A DNA stretch of 64,000 nt from Chitinophagales bacterium (GTDB lineage Bacteria > Bacteroidota > Bacteroidia > Chitinophagales > Saprospiraceae), in NCBI GenBank assembly GCA_017303475.1, contig JAFLBO010000001.1:620001-684000 (forward strand), given 5' to 3'. Of the stretch, positions 63,795 to 64,000 are shown piece by piece (positions within the stretch are counted from its first letter, which is position 1; every line of letters begins with the position of its first letter). A program made the position numbers and the translations under genes. The notes below the pieces were generated by a model. The model did no database searches. It saw nothing but the letters and a program-made list of their open reading frames with translations, and was not told the origin of the DNA.

Positions 63795-63827
63795 TTTTTC
63801 TTTTGAAAGCAAAACTTCTCTCTGTTT

Positions 63828-64000
63828 ATGTTCCAAACGTTCCGATTCTTCCTACGCTTCACCGCAGGTTTGATATTCTGCCTGGTAGTTCTAACCAGCG
63901 CAATTGCTCAGGTGAGCTGCATTCCGGTTTTTCCCAATGCAGATGATCAGGTAACCATCACTTTCGATGCCACCCAGGGCAATGGCGCACTTGCCGGCAT
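63828..64000 (+). CDS. Secreted protein, N-terminal fragment (runs off the window)
   Basis: The first 57 or so residues are visible from ATG 63828: a signal peptide (MFQTFRFFLRFTAGLIFCLV to AIAQ), then VSCIPVFPNADDQVTITFDA. The PxFPxxDDxVTITFDAxxGNGAL-like start is shared by many secreted T9SS substrates of Saprospirales-type bacteria. The family beyond this cannot be judged because the rest lies outside. Confidence 0.7.
   Translation, partial: MFQTFRFFLRFTAGLIFCLVVLTSAIAQVSCIPVFPNADDQVTITFDATQGNGALAG

Overview
The window looks like a chromosomal piece of a Bacteroidota genome, most likely a Saprospirales-type bacterium. The evidence is type IX secretion sorting domains (one type A, three type B 'gliding motility-associated' C-termini), Bacteroidota-specific families (DUF4296, DUF4153, DUF6580, possibly DUF6427), a mevalonate-pathway gene, a short NuoG, little sign of Shine-Dalgarno sequences, and repeated promoter motifs of the TAnnTTTG (-7) type. 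The taxonomic placement below phylum is inference.

Layout. 0-15.5 kb is housekeeping and envelope: the 5' part of an ABC exporter, two SGNH-hydrolase-like proteins, miaA, purQ, a membrane protein, a response regulator followed by a SixA-like phosphatase and a DUF4296 lipoprotein, sucC, ftsE, an OmpA-like protein, a coiled-coil/HhH membrane protein, a T9SS-exported Asp-box protein and a CBM9-like protein. 15.7-32.3 kb is a full set of complex I genes (nuoA-N) with interruptions: an SH3-like lipoprotein and two DUF2750 genes after nuoE, a GxxExxY gene between two inverted tandem-repeat arrays before nuoF, an exported esterase overlapping the nuoG stop, and an S4 RNA-binding protein between nuoM and nuoN. 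32.4-47.3 kb holds an outer-membrane barrel candidate, an SH3 lipoprotein, hemH bracketed by two long perfect hairpins, a DUF6580 membrane protein, an M1 peptidase, a Rel/SpoT enzyme, fumarylacetoacetase, a DUF1275 protein, a lone E2-type acyltransferase domain, a UbiA prenyltransferase, fabH, a DUF2007 protein and an alpha/beta hydrolase. 47.3-58 kb is surface-oriented: three T9SS type B proteins, a small secreted protein, a DUF4153 membrane protein and a 1037-residue M1 peptidase with a beta-rich tail. 58-64 kb has mvaD, a PASTA protein, a di-haem peroxidase, recF, a 2Fe-2S ferredoxin and the start of another secreted protein.

The most unusual content is non-coding. (1) Two copies, in opposite orientation, of a roughly 220-260 bp palindromic element (57983-58200, 63069-63329) contain four copies of a 29-nt unit made of GTAG, a small hairpin and a conserved tail; the hairpin stems show compensatory changes, as in REP/BIME elements mobilised by RAYT transposases. 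(2) A PD-(D/E)XK-like GxxExxY gene sits between two inverted arrays of a CCGCAGAGGCGCTGAG repeat with regular periods of 46 and 51 bp; a degenerate pair of the same repeat recurs at 34.5 kb. (3) Perfect inverted repeats with 28-bp and 44-bp arms lie on either side of hemH. (4) Several genes have a TAnnTTTG-like box ending exactly 4 nt before the start codon, which implies leaderless mRNAs. No tRNA, rRNA, CRISPR array or transposase gene was seen.
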